NCBI GenBank assembly: GCA_024449915.1
Contig: JAMZAV010000107.1
Location: 310,001 to 374,000, forward strand
Reading direction: 5' to 3'
Length of the DNA: 64,000 nt
DNA from: Sweltsa coloradensis
Lineage: Eukaryota > Arthropoda > Insecta > Plecoptera > Chloroperlidae
How positions within the stretch are numbered: the stretch's first letter is position 1; each line of letters opens with the position of its first letter. Below, piece after piece: positions 10,762-23,845 of the stretch. Made by a program: the position numbers and the translations under genes. The notes under the pieces were generated by a model that had not been told where the DNA came from, did no database searches, and saw only the letters and a list, made by a program, of their open reading frames with translations.

Positions 10762-13063
10762 TCTCCTACAATTATCTTCAATCAACTGATTTTTGTATGT
10801 ATTATAAGTCTCAACAAACAAATTGAGTCCTGTGGCTCCTTATTCTTTTGTGGCGGTATTCCGAACAGATTTTCTTCAGCATCTTTCCTGTAAATATAAC
10901 ACTAAAAGTTAAATTCCAATGGTTTTGTTTAGTTTATTTTTTTGCTGTGGCTCGCAGTATTTTACAAGGCGTATTAATCCCGAGCCTGCACTTTAGATGC
11001 TCCATTATTTGCCAGGAGGTTGAGCTTGATAGCTCTTGTATTTCGGTGTGCCTCTCTGGAGTGTCGCTCTCCTCCGGCCACATCAGTATTCACCGAAGAT
11101 CGTTGAGACTAAACGGGCGCGCACCGACTTCATCCCGACCTGGCTGCTTGCAAGGAGCCTGGCCGGACGGTAAATGACTTACAAAATAATTGAGTCTGTA
11201 GGTGTATATATATAGAAGAGAGATGGAGTTCCTGTGCTCTCGTGTTGATGTGTTTGTCTTATCCAACAATGGGTGTACACTTGACACGTCCCGCCTTGGA
11301 CAGAGACGCATTGTCCGTCCCACTCCGGGCTCAGCAAGACTGAGTGGCAATATCGATTGTGCTGACTGTTGAAATACCAAGGACCGAATTCAGCAAATAA
11401 TTTTGAACAATGCGGGAATCGTCGATAAATTGTAGGGGTTACCGATTTGCCCCCTGCAAAACGCCTTGTTATACCGAAATGCTAACATAACTGTATGATG
11501 GAGTGCCACCAAATTATCTGTTGAGATGGAGTGAGGAAGTGGATCGCTTCTTTAATTTGACAGTTGACACACCCTCATTTCCGTCCTCTCTCGACAATAT
11601 CATCCCTGAATGACGGGGAGATGGATTGCACTGTCGGCCGCCTACTACGAACCACCTGCTACTTCGCTTTATTCAATTACTCAATCAGTCGACGAATATT
11701 AATTCTAACCTGGTGGAAAATAATAGCGCGTAAGCGTAATTATCAGGCTTCTTATTAACTACTTAACGCTGAGCTTTTAAGCTTGCCGCTATCAAAAGCT
11801 GTTTCACTCAAAAAGCTCGTAATCGGGTGCTTCACCGTGCGTTATACACCGACTGACATTCATGGAGGTGACGGGTGCAGAGAGAGAGGGGGGCAAAACT
11901 GCTGCTATCATCGTCCCCCAGGGTCCTGACGTTGTCTTTGCATGTCTTAGGCTTACATGTGTGCATGCGTGTTGGTTCCAGATTTAGCCGTGTACCGGTG
12001 TTGTGTGACTGTATAATGAGAGGTTAGGTATAGCCAGAGTCTAAATGGCTGATACAAAACAAACTAATAATCCTGGCTCTGTTTTGCAGCTGGTGCCCCA
12101 ACTGGGCTGGATTTTTATAGGTTAGCGTTCGTATATTTTTCTATGCGTTCTATAAAGGCATATAGGGTTGCCATATTTCACAAACACCAAGGCGAGGCTG
12201 CACTGCAGTCCAGGGAAACGGCAGCCGCCCGGAAAGTCGAGGTATATAATATAGCCTAGGGGTCAAGACGCAGGAGCACAGCAATGTGTCGTTGTTTACT
12301 TTTTATCAACATTCGATAAATGTGTTGGACTATTTGATCCGACTTGGTAGCTTACACAAATCTCTGAACAACATAATTTTTTTAAATGAGAGAATACGTA
12401 CAGAGAGGTAGAGAGTAGGTCTGATTGACTTGACTTGCGACTTGCACATTCTCTTTTTTAGTTTGTCACGCACAATTAGCAAAAAAGTATACTATTTGAT
12501 ACGCCTGCGTAAGCGTAACCTTGTTAGAAGCTACTTTGCCTACCTTGGACAGATGTGCTGCTGTAAAAATCATGCGAGCATGAAGCACATATTTGATGCG
12601 CATCTGCTGGGAGTTCAAAATACACAATGTTGAAAAAGTGATTCATTTGTCATTCATTCTAGAGTCTAGACTACACCCCTGATCATTTAAAATTACACAG
12701 ATCAAACCCCGTTTAAAATTCGGAGCATGCATGGGTCTGCAGTTAAACTTGGATCTAAAAGTCTACGGACGTAGATTTGACGAATTGATGTATAGTCGTG
12801 CACAGGGGCCCTGTCATGTATCTCTGCACTATATATTTACTGCATTTGCTGTAGTATTGTTAATTAGTGCATATTGTCACATGTAGTAGGTCATAGGACA
12901 CAGATTTAAAATAAACTATTACTTAAACTCAATTTCATTTTCTAATGGCGTAAGTGCCGGGTTTCTGTTTGGCCGCATGTAAGATGCTTCTTGCCTTCAC
13001 TGCATGGTGGTGTATATGTCAGCTGTAGTAAGTAGTAGCCTGTATGTCCATGTTAAGCTGCGG
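10762..13063. other. Unassigned stretch
   Basis: No gene or repeat family recognised. A moderately GC-rich patch lies at about 11040-11350 without a convincing exon. Confidence 0.45.
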
Positions 13064-13590
13064 GCCTCACTGTATTCACTAGATGTGTATGTCAGCTGTA
13101 CTAGCAGCACGTATTACTTATGAGTAGTAATTGAATGAGCTAAGCGAAGACTTTAGTTTCACTTACCCTTGAAAAAAATTGCTCGGGTATTTGTTTCTTT
13201 TTCTTTCCCCTTTTTGTTCGCTCTCTAACGGTCAAACGCGGCATATAATTTTATGCGATCGTGATTAAATTTTCAGGGGACCTTTTAAATCTCTGAACTT
13301 AGATCAGCCAAGTTTTTGGGTACAATCGAATAAATATTTTTCATGAATATCGTTCTTTTACGATATTTTTCGATTTTTAATGCGATATTTTCGTGATATT
13401 TGGCCCGCGACCGGACAAACGGATACACCGATCTTGATGAAACTTTATGGGAACGTTCGAAATCACGGAGCTTACATAATATGGTAATATTTTGGGAACA
13501 ATCGGATAAATATTTCTCATAAAAATTGTACTTTTAGGGCACTGTATTCACTAGTGGTATGAAGTAATAGTAGCAGCATGTATAAATTGC
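13064..13590. repeat. Local direct repeat flanking an inserted element
   Basis: CACTGTATTCACTAG followed by an AGCAGCACGTAT-like string is present at about 13066-13115 and again at 13541-13585. The ACTAGG-family copy lies between them, as if it had inserted into a pre-existing tandem repeat. Confidence 0.45.
13134..13545 (-). mobile_element. ACTAGG-family repeat, inverted and partial
   Basis: On the minus strand it matches the back half of the copy at 23846-24420. GAGCTAAGCGAAGACTTTAG at the left edge corresponds to the complement of the CTTCGCTTCGCTC tail, followed by TTTCACTTACCCTT, a GGACCTTTTAAATCTCTGAA block and two ATTTTTCATGAATATCG-like blocks. The ACTAGG start is missing, so the copy is 5'-truncated or decayed. 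Confidence 0.6.
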
Positions 13591-13663
13591 TACCTCAGAT
13601 TAATAATTACACCACTTAGCTAGTTATCTGTGGTACTGCCCTATATTGCTAACCTCTGCGTGT

Positions 13664-13679
13664 TGGTGGAGGTGCCGGG
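13664..13679 (+). repeat. Solo copy of the 16-bp core
   Basis: TGGTGGAGGTGCCGGG is present exactly, outside any array. It is the same core that is found inside both hAT-like MITEs and three tandem arrays in this window. Confidence 0.8.
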
Positions 13680-14052
13680 CCACTCCGAGGCGTGTTTTTT
13701 TTCGCTTCACTGAACGCATTGCGTATATACAAGAGAGAGAACTAATTTGTAGACTATAGAACGTATCCCGTGGGTGATTCTGTCATGTTGTATATCCTTA
13801 ATCTTCCAGCTTAGATAGGGGCTCGACTATTTGTCATCCAATGCAGCAGATACATTTATCACTATAGGTCAGGCCTTATAGATTTTGTGTGAGCCAAGGC
13901 TGTTGATTGAAGACCCGCTCAAAGTGTTGGTAGCGCCAGCATATTCCCAAGTCCAGTGTAATTGTGGTGCGTATATTACTCTCATTAGAAGAATTTATGA
14001 TATATTCTACCTACGGACGGTAAAACGTAGGTAGACTGTTAGCCTCACGTTG
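13680..14052. other. Unassigned stretch
   Basis: I see no gene or repeat here. Confidence 0.45.
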
Positions 14053-14062
14053 TATATAAAAG
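14053..14062 (+). promoter_or_regulatory. TATA-like box
   Basis: TATATAAAAG lies in a locally GC-richer setting (GCCGACGACGCAC follows), with a TTCATCTT initiator-like string about 25 bp downstream. The spacing is right for a core promoter, but such matches are common in AT-rich DNA and no exon follows before the palindrome at 14211. Confidence 0.2.
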
Positions 14063-14210
14063 CCGACGACGCACTGTTCATCTTGCCAGAAGCCAGCAGT
14101 TGTGTTTCTTAATTGTATTTCCCACCGTTCAGAATGGTCTTTAAAGCGAGTAATAGCCAGAATCAAATGGCGATTCTATAGCAGATTGCTGTTTTCTGGG
14201 GTGTTTCGTA

Positions 14211-15587
14211 ATAATCCTGTCAAATAAGAATTTTTGGAGGAAAAAATTGCGATGTCGCTGAATTTTTGCAGAGATCTTCCTTAGATGATACTTATCAACA
14301 TACTAAAACTCCCCTACAATCGGACTGGAGCTTCGGCCGCCATATTGAAAAATGGCGGCCAAAAGGTGTTTGTTATCGAATATCTCCAAATTGGATTGAT
14401 ATAGACAAAATATCTCAATGGCAAAAATATTCCCCATTTAATTCCCTACAAAACAGGTGTCTTCTATAGTTTTGTCAGGGGCAACGGTTACGTCACAAAT
14501 TCGTGGTTTATATGTTGCTTATTGGAGTACCAGCTTATTTCCTAATTTTCACGCCCAGCATCAAACAATGCCCGGTAAATCCGTAAGAAATCGATTTAAA
14601 TACAAAAAAACTTTTGTACGGGGTTCATGAAAGCTTCCATTAGTATTTTAAAAAATCAGGTCTGCGAAATCGGATTTTGCATTTACCCGGAATTTGGATT
14701 TTTCCATTTTTAGTATTTCCTAAAAAATGCCATATTTTACTGTCCATTATTAAGCACTAAATAGCATTTGAGGAAAAATTCTTTCTACGCACATTGAAAT
14801 GACTTAAATAATGATCCGATTACAATTAAAGTTTAAATCCAATATGGCTGCTAATTCCTTATATTCACAATATGAATACTGTTTTCGTGCTGTTTTTACA
14901 CTCTTGTTGTTACATAATTCACTTTGATGTTGTGGATATTAGGAATTAGCAGCCATGTTGGATTTAAACTTTAATTGAAATCGGATCATTATTTTAGTCA
15001 TTTCAATGTGCGTAGAAAGAATTTTTCCTCAAATGCTATTTATGGACAGTCAAATATGGCATTTTTGAGGAAATGCCAACAATGAAAAAACCCAAATTCC
15101 GGGTAAATGCAAAATCCGATTTCGCAGACCTGATTTTTAAAAATACTAATGGAAGCTTTCATGAACACCGTACAAAAGTCATTTTGTATTTAAATCGATT
15201 TCTTACGGATTTACCGGGCATTGTTTGATGCTGTGCGTGAAAATTTGGAAATAAGCTGGTACTCCAATAAGCAACATATAAACCACGAATTTGTGACGTA
15301 ACCGTTGCCCCTGCCAAAACTATAGAAGACACCTGTTTTGTAGGGAATTAAATGGGGAATATTTTTGCCATTGAGATATTTTGTCTATATCAAACCAATT
15401 TGGAGATATTCGATAACAAACACCTTTTGGCCGCCATTTTCCAATATGGCGGCCGAAGCTCCAGCCGATTGTAGGGGAGTTTTAGTATGTTAATAAGTGT
15501 TATATAAAGAAAGTCTCCGCAAAAATTCAGTGACATCGCAATTTTTTCCTCCAAGCGTCAATATACGATCTTATTTGACAGGATTAT
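14211..15587. repeat. Very long palindrome, about 660-bp arms
   Basis: The arms are about 14211-14871 and 14929-15587, around a 57-bp centre. From the ends inward both read ATAATCCTGTCAAATAAG, GGAGGAAAAAATTGCGATGT, a GGCGGCC block, TTTAATTCCCTACAAAACAG, CGTCACAAATTCGTGG, ATGCCCGGTAAATCCGTAAG, TTTCTACGCACATTGAAATG and AATCCAATATGGCTGCTAAT. Inside each arm GGCCGCCATATTG...AATGGCGGCC is itself a small hairpin. The ends could be read as TA + ATCCTGTCAAATAAG with TA on both sides, as for a Tc1/mariner-type insertion, but that 2-bp evidence is weak. No transposase ORF is present. Confidence 0.92.
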
Positions 15588-16843
15588 AACTCTTAACACT
15601 TGGATATAGGATACGTACATGAAAATATTGAAATGTCAGACTCCGAGTAACGGGATTGAATCTCTCCATAAGTCGAGTTTTACCATAGCGTTGCCTTAAA
15701 GCTCACTATTATATTTAATGTGTTATCCCCGCCAAAAAACAAAAACATGAAAGTTCAATTACACAAATAATCTTCTCGAGCGTGACAAATTTAATTTCCC
15801 AAAGAGAACGATGAAAACAAAATCTCTAAAATTGGCACGTTATATAAATTGGTCCATCAAGACTTTTATCATCAAAATGTAAATTCATTAAATTGCCTAG
15901 CACAATCTATTATGCATGATTTTGACGAAGGCCTATATGCTATGTTAAGTGCTAACCAGTAAACAATCCGTAAAAAAATTAAATACCTTTTTTTAGGATA
16001 AGATGATTGAATTTAAAACTATAGGAACGAAACGGTATAAATGATTGATAATACCGACTTTAGGGTAGGGTAGTAGGCCTATTGGAAAACCATTATTGAA
16101 CAGAAATATATCCATTATATTTTGTTGATTGGCTATCGGAAAATATAATTGATGTTTCAAGGAAACTTTAAAAAAATCTCTTGAATAACCATAGGCCTGA
16201 GCTGATACCGCCCGTTACCGAAAAGATAGTAAAAGAAACTTTCCGCCACATAAGTTATATATAATATAGGTGGTCTGGTACACATTGCGCCATACCATAG
16301 CAAATGCGGATATTAGGCCTCGGTTTATGTGTAGCCGTCATAGCAACGAAGGTAGTGTCATCGAAAACCGAATGTGTCAAATTAAAAGTATAATGATTTG
16401 TCTCGCTCACTAACTGTCGAACATTGACGTGTAAACTGTAAACTAGAATGATGGTGGCGGTTTGCACATTGGGGGTGTCATTGGACTCGTTTACTTCTTC
16501 ACAATATGTCAATACCTATTAAAAATTAACAAATTTAGAATCAAACATCACTATCATTCGGAATATCCCTGGGTAGGTAAAATATTCTTGGAGTCTATAA
16601 CGTTAGGCTTTGGAGAGCGATCGCTGAACAGATATACAAGAAAAAACCTAGCATTTGTTTTTTTACTAAATTACTTTACCCTAATTATTAAACCTAAATC
16701 TGTGTGAAAAAGTCCTCCGCTCGAATGTGTTCGTCATTAGCACCAACTGTATAGTTTGCGTGCAGCAATACATCACTATATATAAGACCGTGCCCCCAAG
16801 CCCTTCCAACTGCACATGCCATGTTCAAATTAAATATCCTACA
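15588..16843. other. Unassigned stretch
   Basis: No gene recognised; AT-rich DNA with one TAGGCCTA at 16073. Confidence 0.5.
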
Positions 16844-17052
16844 AGCTATTACTTACTGTAATCATAGTTATATTCACTTCCACTTCCAATCGTTTGGACT
16901 TTTCTTATAATATGCGAGGCCTACTTACTGTAGGCCTATTACTACTCCTTTATTATTAATTAACTAACGCGGAAGAAAATTCAGTTTTTTCTAGCTTTTA
17001 CTTACTGTAATCATAGTTATATTCACTTCCACTTCCAATCGTTTGGACTTTT
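16844..17052. repeat. Short direct repeat, 149-bp offset
   Basis: About 60 bp starting AGCTATTACTTACTGTAATC at 16844 recur almost unchanged from 16993 (AGCTTTTACTTACTGTAATC), both ending in AATCGTTTGGACTTTT. This is a local duplication of unknown origin. Confidence 0.85.
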
Positions 17053-19854
17053 TCTCTAGTTTTTTTCTAGTTTCCAGTGTTTAGTAACCCACATGCGAAT
17101 TGCTAAGGAGATAATGCACAATACATTTTCTCGATCTGTTGATATACTCAAGCCAAACGAGATAGCACCCCTGACTTGTCTAACTACATAATTGAATAAG
17201 GCAGCGTGCAAAGTCATCTGCTGGTTGTATAATCAATCAAATCTATATACCGACTATGCACTTTTGTAAGGCTTTCAAACAATACTGCCTGAACGCATGA
17301 TATGCTTTGTTCTCGATTTCATGCATGCAGATTGTGTCAAACAAAGCAAAATTGTCCCGCTACACATTTCACAACAAGGGTACAATCCTCGCGAGCCGCT
17401 ATTCATTTTGTTGATTGACAATTAGGACTTGGCTTCTAGCACTGCCAGTATTCCTAATGCTATAATATTCTAATTCTATTTGTAGGTAGTAGAACTCATG
17501 AATAGCCCCACGTGAATATAAATAGACGCGGGTCGGCTCGGTTGCATAAGCTGTGGATCGAGAGGACGTAAACGGTTCCGAGTTCCAACCCAACTGGAGG
17601 GAGTTGTAATAATTCACACATTGCAATGCTGCCGATATCCAATGCGTCCCGCGAGGGTGGGTTGGGTTGGTCGTTCCGTGCTCGCTCCGAGAGCGTACGT
17701 TTAGCCCCGTAAAGAAGAGTGAGTGAGACTGAGCGCATGGCCCGGGTACGAACACGCTTCACGTATCGCATGCTAATGACATCTCCTTCCTACCCGACCC
17801 CTTGCTTGCATGAGACTATCATCACGATTATCCTCGGCCTGTGATTTCCTTCCGTCTTCGCGGTATTTTATTCTTGACGGACACTTTATTTATGGGCGTA
17901 TACTTGATATACATACGAGTCGGCCGATTTCTTGCAACTCAGTAGCTATATCGTCTTCGTTTTGCCCACGTCACTCAGGCCTATATTTTGTATTCAAAAG
18001 TGATTCGGTAAGCATTTTCCGCACAAACGTTTTCTTCTTATTTATTCATAATGCTTCGTCCGTCCCTATACTTTCCTGTCGGCGCACAGAAACCAGCAGA
18101 GCGTGTGATGCCTGTACTGGGGGAAAGGGTTAATATATAAACCATCAATTAAATTGAAGAAGAAGATGCACAAATTACTAACCACACTGAGAATGGCTTA
18201 CGTATAATTATGCCTAAGAAGGTTTTGAGCTAGGGCCTATATTATTAATTTTAAAGAAGGGGTTGATTGGAAGCCGAAGCAGGGTGCAATGTAGTCCTAG
18301 CTCTCAAGTCGGATTAACGGTCCTCGTGCAGCTTATGTTACTCACTACAGCGGTCTGGTCACTATAGCTATCTACGCGGTCTGTGTATTATACACTTAAC
18401 TTTCAATTAGACACGGCGGAGTTAAACCCTTATTAAGCTTCTGGCCGGAGCGTTGTTGGGCATACAGACAGTAAACAAGATTGCATTGCGGCACGTTTCT
18501 TGTGTTGCCTCTGGGCCAAACTGTACTCGCACTCGCAAGGGATGAGGCAATCGGGACCATGATTAGATCGCTTAGGACATCCGGCCTCACGTCTTGGTAC
18601 CCTCTACAGCTACACGACCACACTATACTAGAAGTTAGAGGGTTGATAACAGCCGATATCGAAAGCATGTAAAATAAATTCCAATATTTAAAACGAACGA
18701 GAAACATAGAGGGAAGTCCTTTTTATTGAGGACTCTAACCACCAATATTTATACTTAGAGACCTGAGGTAGGTAGGTAGCCCCTTCCCCTATTCAGTTTT
18801 CAGTAGGCCTAAGTACTATGAATAAATGACAACACTCGCATACACCACGTGCCTCACTTCTGCCGGCAGAGGGGCGCCAACCTGTCGAGTGGCGACTCGA
18901 CAATAGTTATTGCAGTTGCTCCTACTAATGAATGACGTAGTGATTTGCCTTCTTTTGCGCTTTTCAGGCACCTCATTAATAAGTAGAGATCTATATCAAA
19001 TTCAGTTCGCTGGATTTCATACCAGTACTATATTTGAGGACGTAAAACAAAGTGGTGATCTAATTTCACTTACGGATAGCTACATGTAAATCTACTTTTT
19101 GTTTTGTCGAAACTAAACGATATGCTATTAGTCAACGAATGCCAAAACCTTCATATCAAACTAACGTTTTCATATTTAATTTACAAAATATTAACCGATT
19201 TAAAATTGCTTAAAATAATTACAAATTCCCCGTTTGGTCCATTCTGCAAACTTTCCATTGTTTATTGATTTTCGTGTTGGCTGATCCCAAAGTTTTACTC
19301 CTGCTGCTGTTGTGGCCAATAACCTTTGGTATGGCCATGTGGCGTCGTCGTCGTTATAAGCCACCGCTGCGTCGTAACACATCCAAATGTCTTGCAACCT
19401 GCAAATCTTGCACTCGCATATTTACTTCTCGGTTATAGACCAAGGATGCTATATTTAGAATTTTGGCAGTACTTGTTTGTCTCCTGACCTAGCGTTTCCC
19501 GGTTAATTCATGTCGCCTCAGGGAGACGATTAATATTTTGTAACTTCATTCTCAATAAACACGTAGGCCTACCATGAACGGCTTAGTTATGGCAATTTAA
19601 ATTGCTTAATGAGGTACAATTATAACACTTCAATGAAGCTTATCAATAAATTTGAATTTTATAAATACAAATCTTACATTCCATTCAACATAAAACCTTA
19701 TTCGGTAGAATTGACAGGTATCTGATGTATAAGCATAGACGGTAAAACCAAAGTTTGTATTTTAAAGATGTGTTTATATGTAGTGGTGGCTGATGATGTA
19801 GTTCTGATGCATCAAGGTAAAATAAACTACCTACATACACAGTCCATGTCATAC
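17053..19854. other. Unassigned stretch with a GC-richer patch
   Basis: No gene recognised. At 17508-17525 an E-box CCACGTG is followed by TATAAATAG, and 17520-17760 is GC-richer than its surroundings with open frames on the minus strand. I could not recognise a product. The rest is unremarkable. Confidence 0.45.
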
Positions 19855-19925
19855 ACGGAATTCGAACCCACGTACCGTGGTCAAATACTTTTCAGACCAG
19901 TCTGGAGCAACTGCGGAAGGCATGT
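19855..19925 (-). mobile_element. SINE-like tRNA-derived module
   Basis: On the minus strand GGGTTCGAATTCC (complement at about 19859-19871) fits a pol III B box. About 30 bp upstream in that orientation TGCTCCAGACTGG resembles an A box. The spacing fits the tRNA-derived head of a SINE. The rest does not fold as an obvious functional tRNA, and no tail repeat or target duplication was identified. Confidence 0.4.
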
Positions 19926-20599
19926 TAAAAGTGATATAAAAATAATCTGAAAGAAAATAAATGGTTAAAAACACTTTCGAAATGCTATGTACAAGCATGC
20001 GCCTTATAGCATAGGCCTTTGATGAATCTTTCCATTTATCACATAACCGAATATTCAACATCTCCATAGTCACCTCTTGTTTTTCAACTTTTCTCATTTT
20101 CTTGTGATTCGCTTACTCTTTGAGGAAAGCTTGAAGGCTTAACGGACGTATCCTATTAGTGATGCCGCCCCCGCCCTCCAAGATAGTGGCAAATCTAATT
20201 TGGTAACCGAGCCAAGGTGTTTATAAACGAGTTAGTTTGATGTAAGGAAATGTAAACCACCTATATATTATACACACTGACTGCGTTTCCTTTGAACATC
20301 TCTTCCCGCATTCTTCAGAGCATAACAGACTCAATTGTAAATATTTTTGTTAGGCCTAGCAGTTTTATGACCAGATAAATGATGTTTCTGTCATCTACGC
20401 TAACATTTCATACTCAACACTGTTCACCGAGCATTTATATTGATCAATTAATTATTATTTTTATCCATACCTTTATTTATAAGTAAATGATGTAAAAAGT
20501 AATGCATATTATATGTATTTAGTTGATTTAAGCCTTGAAAGAAACGGTTCATATTGTGTTCTTCCAAACTTACAAGAGAAAAATCTTATTATACCACTC
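19926..20599. other. Unassigned stretch
   Basis: I see no gene or repeat here. Confidence 0.45.
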
Positions 20600-20607
20600 A
20601 TGATTGC

Positions 20608-21257
20608 TAGAGATGTGCAAAAATGGTGACAACGAAATTTGCGAATTTTTTTAAAGTTGCAATAATCCCTTCAAATTCAGTTTGCACATGAATCCATGAA
20701 TTGTGATTGAATGGTACCAATTTCCAATTTGCGAATTTTTGCGAAATTTTAGTTGATACCGCGAACTAGTGGCGAAATTAGCAATTATGTCCTTAAATGC
20801 GAATTAGGTCACGAAATCTAAAAAATACAAAAATTTCAAAGTTTTGGTGGAGGTGCTGGGTCGAAGTCGAAATGAAATTAATACTGGCTGGTACATATGG
20901 TGGAGGCGCCGGGTGGTCATACAACGCGATTGTGAGATCTTAATAATCGTTTGAACGAGAGTAAGCTCAAAATACTTCATATCCATATCAAAAGACATTA
21001 CATAAAAATGCATAATTTCGTAAATTTGGTGGAGGTGCCGGGTAGACAAAATTAATTCTGGTAAAATCTGTCGGAAACTTTGAAAACTGAAGGCTGAAAT
21101 TGAGCTTAAAATTAAAACTGATTCTGAACTTAACTCTCATGAGCTTGTTTTTCTTTTAAAGAAAATTGTGTGTTTTGGTAAATCACGACAAATCGCAAAT
21201 TTTTATTTTTAAGGCGCGAATTTTCAAACTTTAAAAAAACATTTTTGCACATCTCTA
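20608..21257. mobile_element. hAT-type MITE, 650 bp
   Basis: It is bounded by an 18-bp perfect terminal inverted repeat TAGAGATGTGCAAAAATG and a perfect 8-bp target duplication ATGATTGC (20600-20607 and 21258-21265), which is the signature of hAT transposition. The subterminal regions are full of GCGAATTTT-type strings in both orientations, as expected for transposase-binding repeats. There is no transposase ORF, so it is non-autonomous. The interior carries three copies of the 16-bp core: 20845-20860 (one mismatch), 20898-20913 (one mismatch) and 21027-21042 (exact). Confidence 0.93.
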
Positions 21258-21265
21258 ATGATTGC

Positions 21266-23845
21266 ATATGATCAGTTCTGGTTAAAAGGACCAATGTGTT
21301 GTTTTGCACCTGTTATGAGTTACGACTTACCTTTACTAACTGCTCTGATTTAAAAATAAATAAATGTTATCAAATTAAATTCAAATCGAGCATGTTAAAA
21401 ATTTGCAAAATATATCAAGTATTGGCATAGGCCTAGTCGAGTTCATAACCTTATTCCACTTCCCCACTCTAAAATTAATTTCTCGAGGTATAATTTTTTG
21501 TTTCATTTATGCGTGACTGAGCAGTTGCAGTAAATGCGTGTTTGCCGCCTTTTCACAGACTAGGGCATCCTCTTTTCTTTTGTCTTCGAGCCATGTTCGT
21601 TAGGATTGCCTCGTGAATCATGATGCAACTTTACGACTTCCTGTATGGAAATTGCACTAATGTTGTATCTCGTGACTAATAAAGGTTGTTTTCTTCAGTC
21701 AGTCTGTATATCTTAATTAAAACCCTCCTAGGAATATTTTACAATGATAATCCCCTTGTCCTGCTGGTGTAGGTGCATGCTAGGGTGCATCGTGCACGCA
21801 TGGCTGCTGCGTTGTATTCATAATCCTAGGAGACAATGGGGTTCCCTTCCCAGATGGTTCGTGCAAAGACTCACACTCACAGACTACACGACACAATCAT
21901 ATTATTAATTACATCATATTAATAGTAGGATCGTAATATCGTAAGATCATACTCGCACCTATGCTCGGTTGAGTTAGTTATAGAGTAAAAGAAAACACAA
22001 GCCTGTCGCGCTTGCCGACTTAAGGAATAAGACACATTTGGCACTTAGCAAATAGCTCTTCGCTCGGCCAGGAAGTTCTCGATGTATAATAATATGCAAT
22101 TTTTCATAGTTGTCAAGAAAGCATACACATGGACAGCCATACAGTCGTCGATTATCAATATTGTTTGTTTGTCAGCCAAAAACAATTCACAAAAATTATA
22201 AATTTCGGACTTTTTATAAGAAAATCCAAAATGGTGAAAATCAATTTATTTTTCTAGCGTTCACTTAAAACAAATTTTTCGAAAAGTGCCACTTTAGAGC
22301 TCTACAGAGCCACTCCATTGACGTTTGTGGAACATTTCTTACAACTCGGATCTAATCAGCCGAACTAACGGAATTTGCTAAAAACGCATGTCCTATATCC
22401 TCTTAACATTTGGTTGTGCTTTCTTTGCTTATATACTAATAATATTTGTATGGACTTCGCGTCATTATCGATTACTATAAATCCATTTATTAATGATTAG
22501 TTATAAAACTTATATTTATTTTATTTCAATCCCAATCGTATTTCAAGAATTTCGCTGGTCATGGGTAAGTAGATAAATGATGACAGATTAAAACAAGTAT
22601 CACAACAAACTTTCAAATACAAAGATTAACTTTCATGCAAAACAATCAAACTCCTAAGTAAATCTCCTTCTAACAATGAATATACACAACTTGTGTGGCT
22701 GTGTCGCCGTGCACTTCCCGAGTTGTGCCAATGCAGACACCGACTTGAACATTGCGCTTCTCTAAAATACACATACCCTAGATTATGTGAGTTAGAAACC
22801 ACTCTGCAGCGGAGTCGCGACCGCACATCGCAGGGTTGTGGACGAGTTATGCAACTGCGGTTCCACGACTTACGCGGTTTCTAGAAAACTGCAATTCTGG
22901 CTAAAACCCTCTTATTTTCATTTCAAAATGTGTGTAATTAAACAAATAATTAAAGCCAGTAGCCGGATGTATAAATTCGAGGCGTTCTTTTTTTCGTGAT
23001 GGGGAAAACATTGCAATAAAACTTGAATCAAATCTTCACTTTCGTAACTCAAGTTTTAAATTTGGGAGACCAGTTATAATGTTGAGTAGCCATATTTTAT
23101 ACTTGTTCTCTATACAGAAAAGTCGATGTAAAGTTTCATGTCCATAATATCAAAATCAATAACGCATGTATCGACGCACACGCAGCAAGTGTCCGTCATT
23201 CAACTCCCATGTTCCACTCTGTTACTATTTCTCTACTTCACATATGAGCATAACAAGTTTTTTTTGTCGGTGAGATAGATGTAAAATGTAGCATTCCTCT
23301 TCAATCTATAAATAGATCAAAATCCAGACAAACACGTCACAATTACGCACGATAAATGTAGCTTTTCCATATTTGTCCGTTTACTATACCTGTCTAATCG
23401 CTAGCTTGCTGTTCTGTATTCACGAATGCTTCAGGGGATGAGCAAACTGTATGCATGGCTGCAGAATCCAGTTACACAGTCTGTTTGCACTTTTTGCACA
23501 TTATCATTATCTGTTAGGTCTTCGAAAGGTGAGATTCGTGCCGCCAGTAACCGTAGAGTGTATCTATCTATATTCGTTCGTGTTAAACGGCGGAAGTTCT
23601 GTAATTTTAGGTTGTAGAGTTGTTCATTGCTGTAATGTAAGGATTCATCCGTCATGAACAGTGAGAGATTTGCAACGTTCTTCGAAGGTTTCACACTTAA
23701 CGCTTGCACTGTGCATCGCACGGTCGCTAATTTCTAATCCACTTGTAAAAATAAAGCGACGACGTTGTATGGGAATTATAGTAACAAGCTTGCTCGTCGC
23801 TGTGGTGTACAACTGTGTGTGTATGTGTGTGCACATGATAATATT
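21266..23845. other. Unassigned stretch
   Basis: No gene or repeat family recognised. Overlapping ORFs on both strands at 22626-22884 and 23426-23968 are short and not recognisable. Confidence 0.45.
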
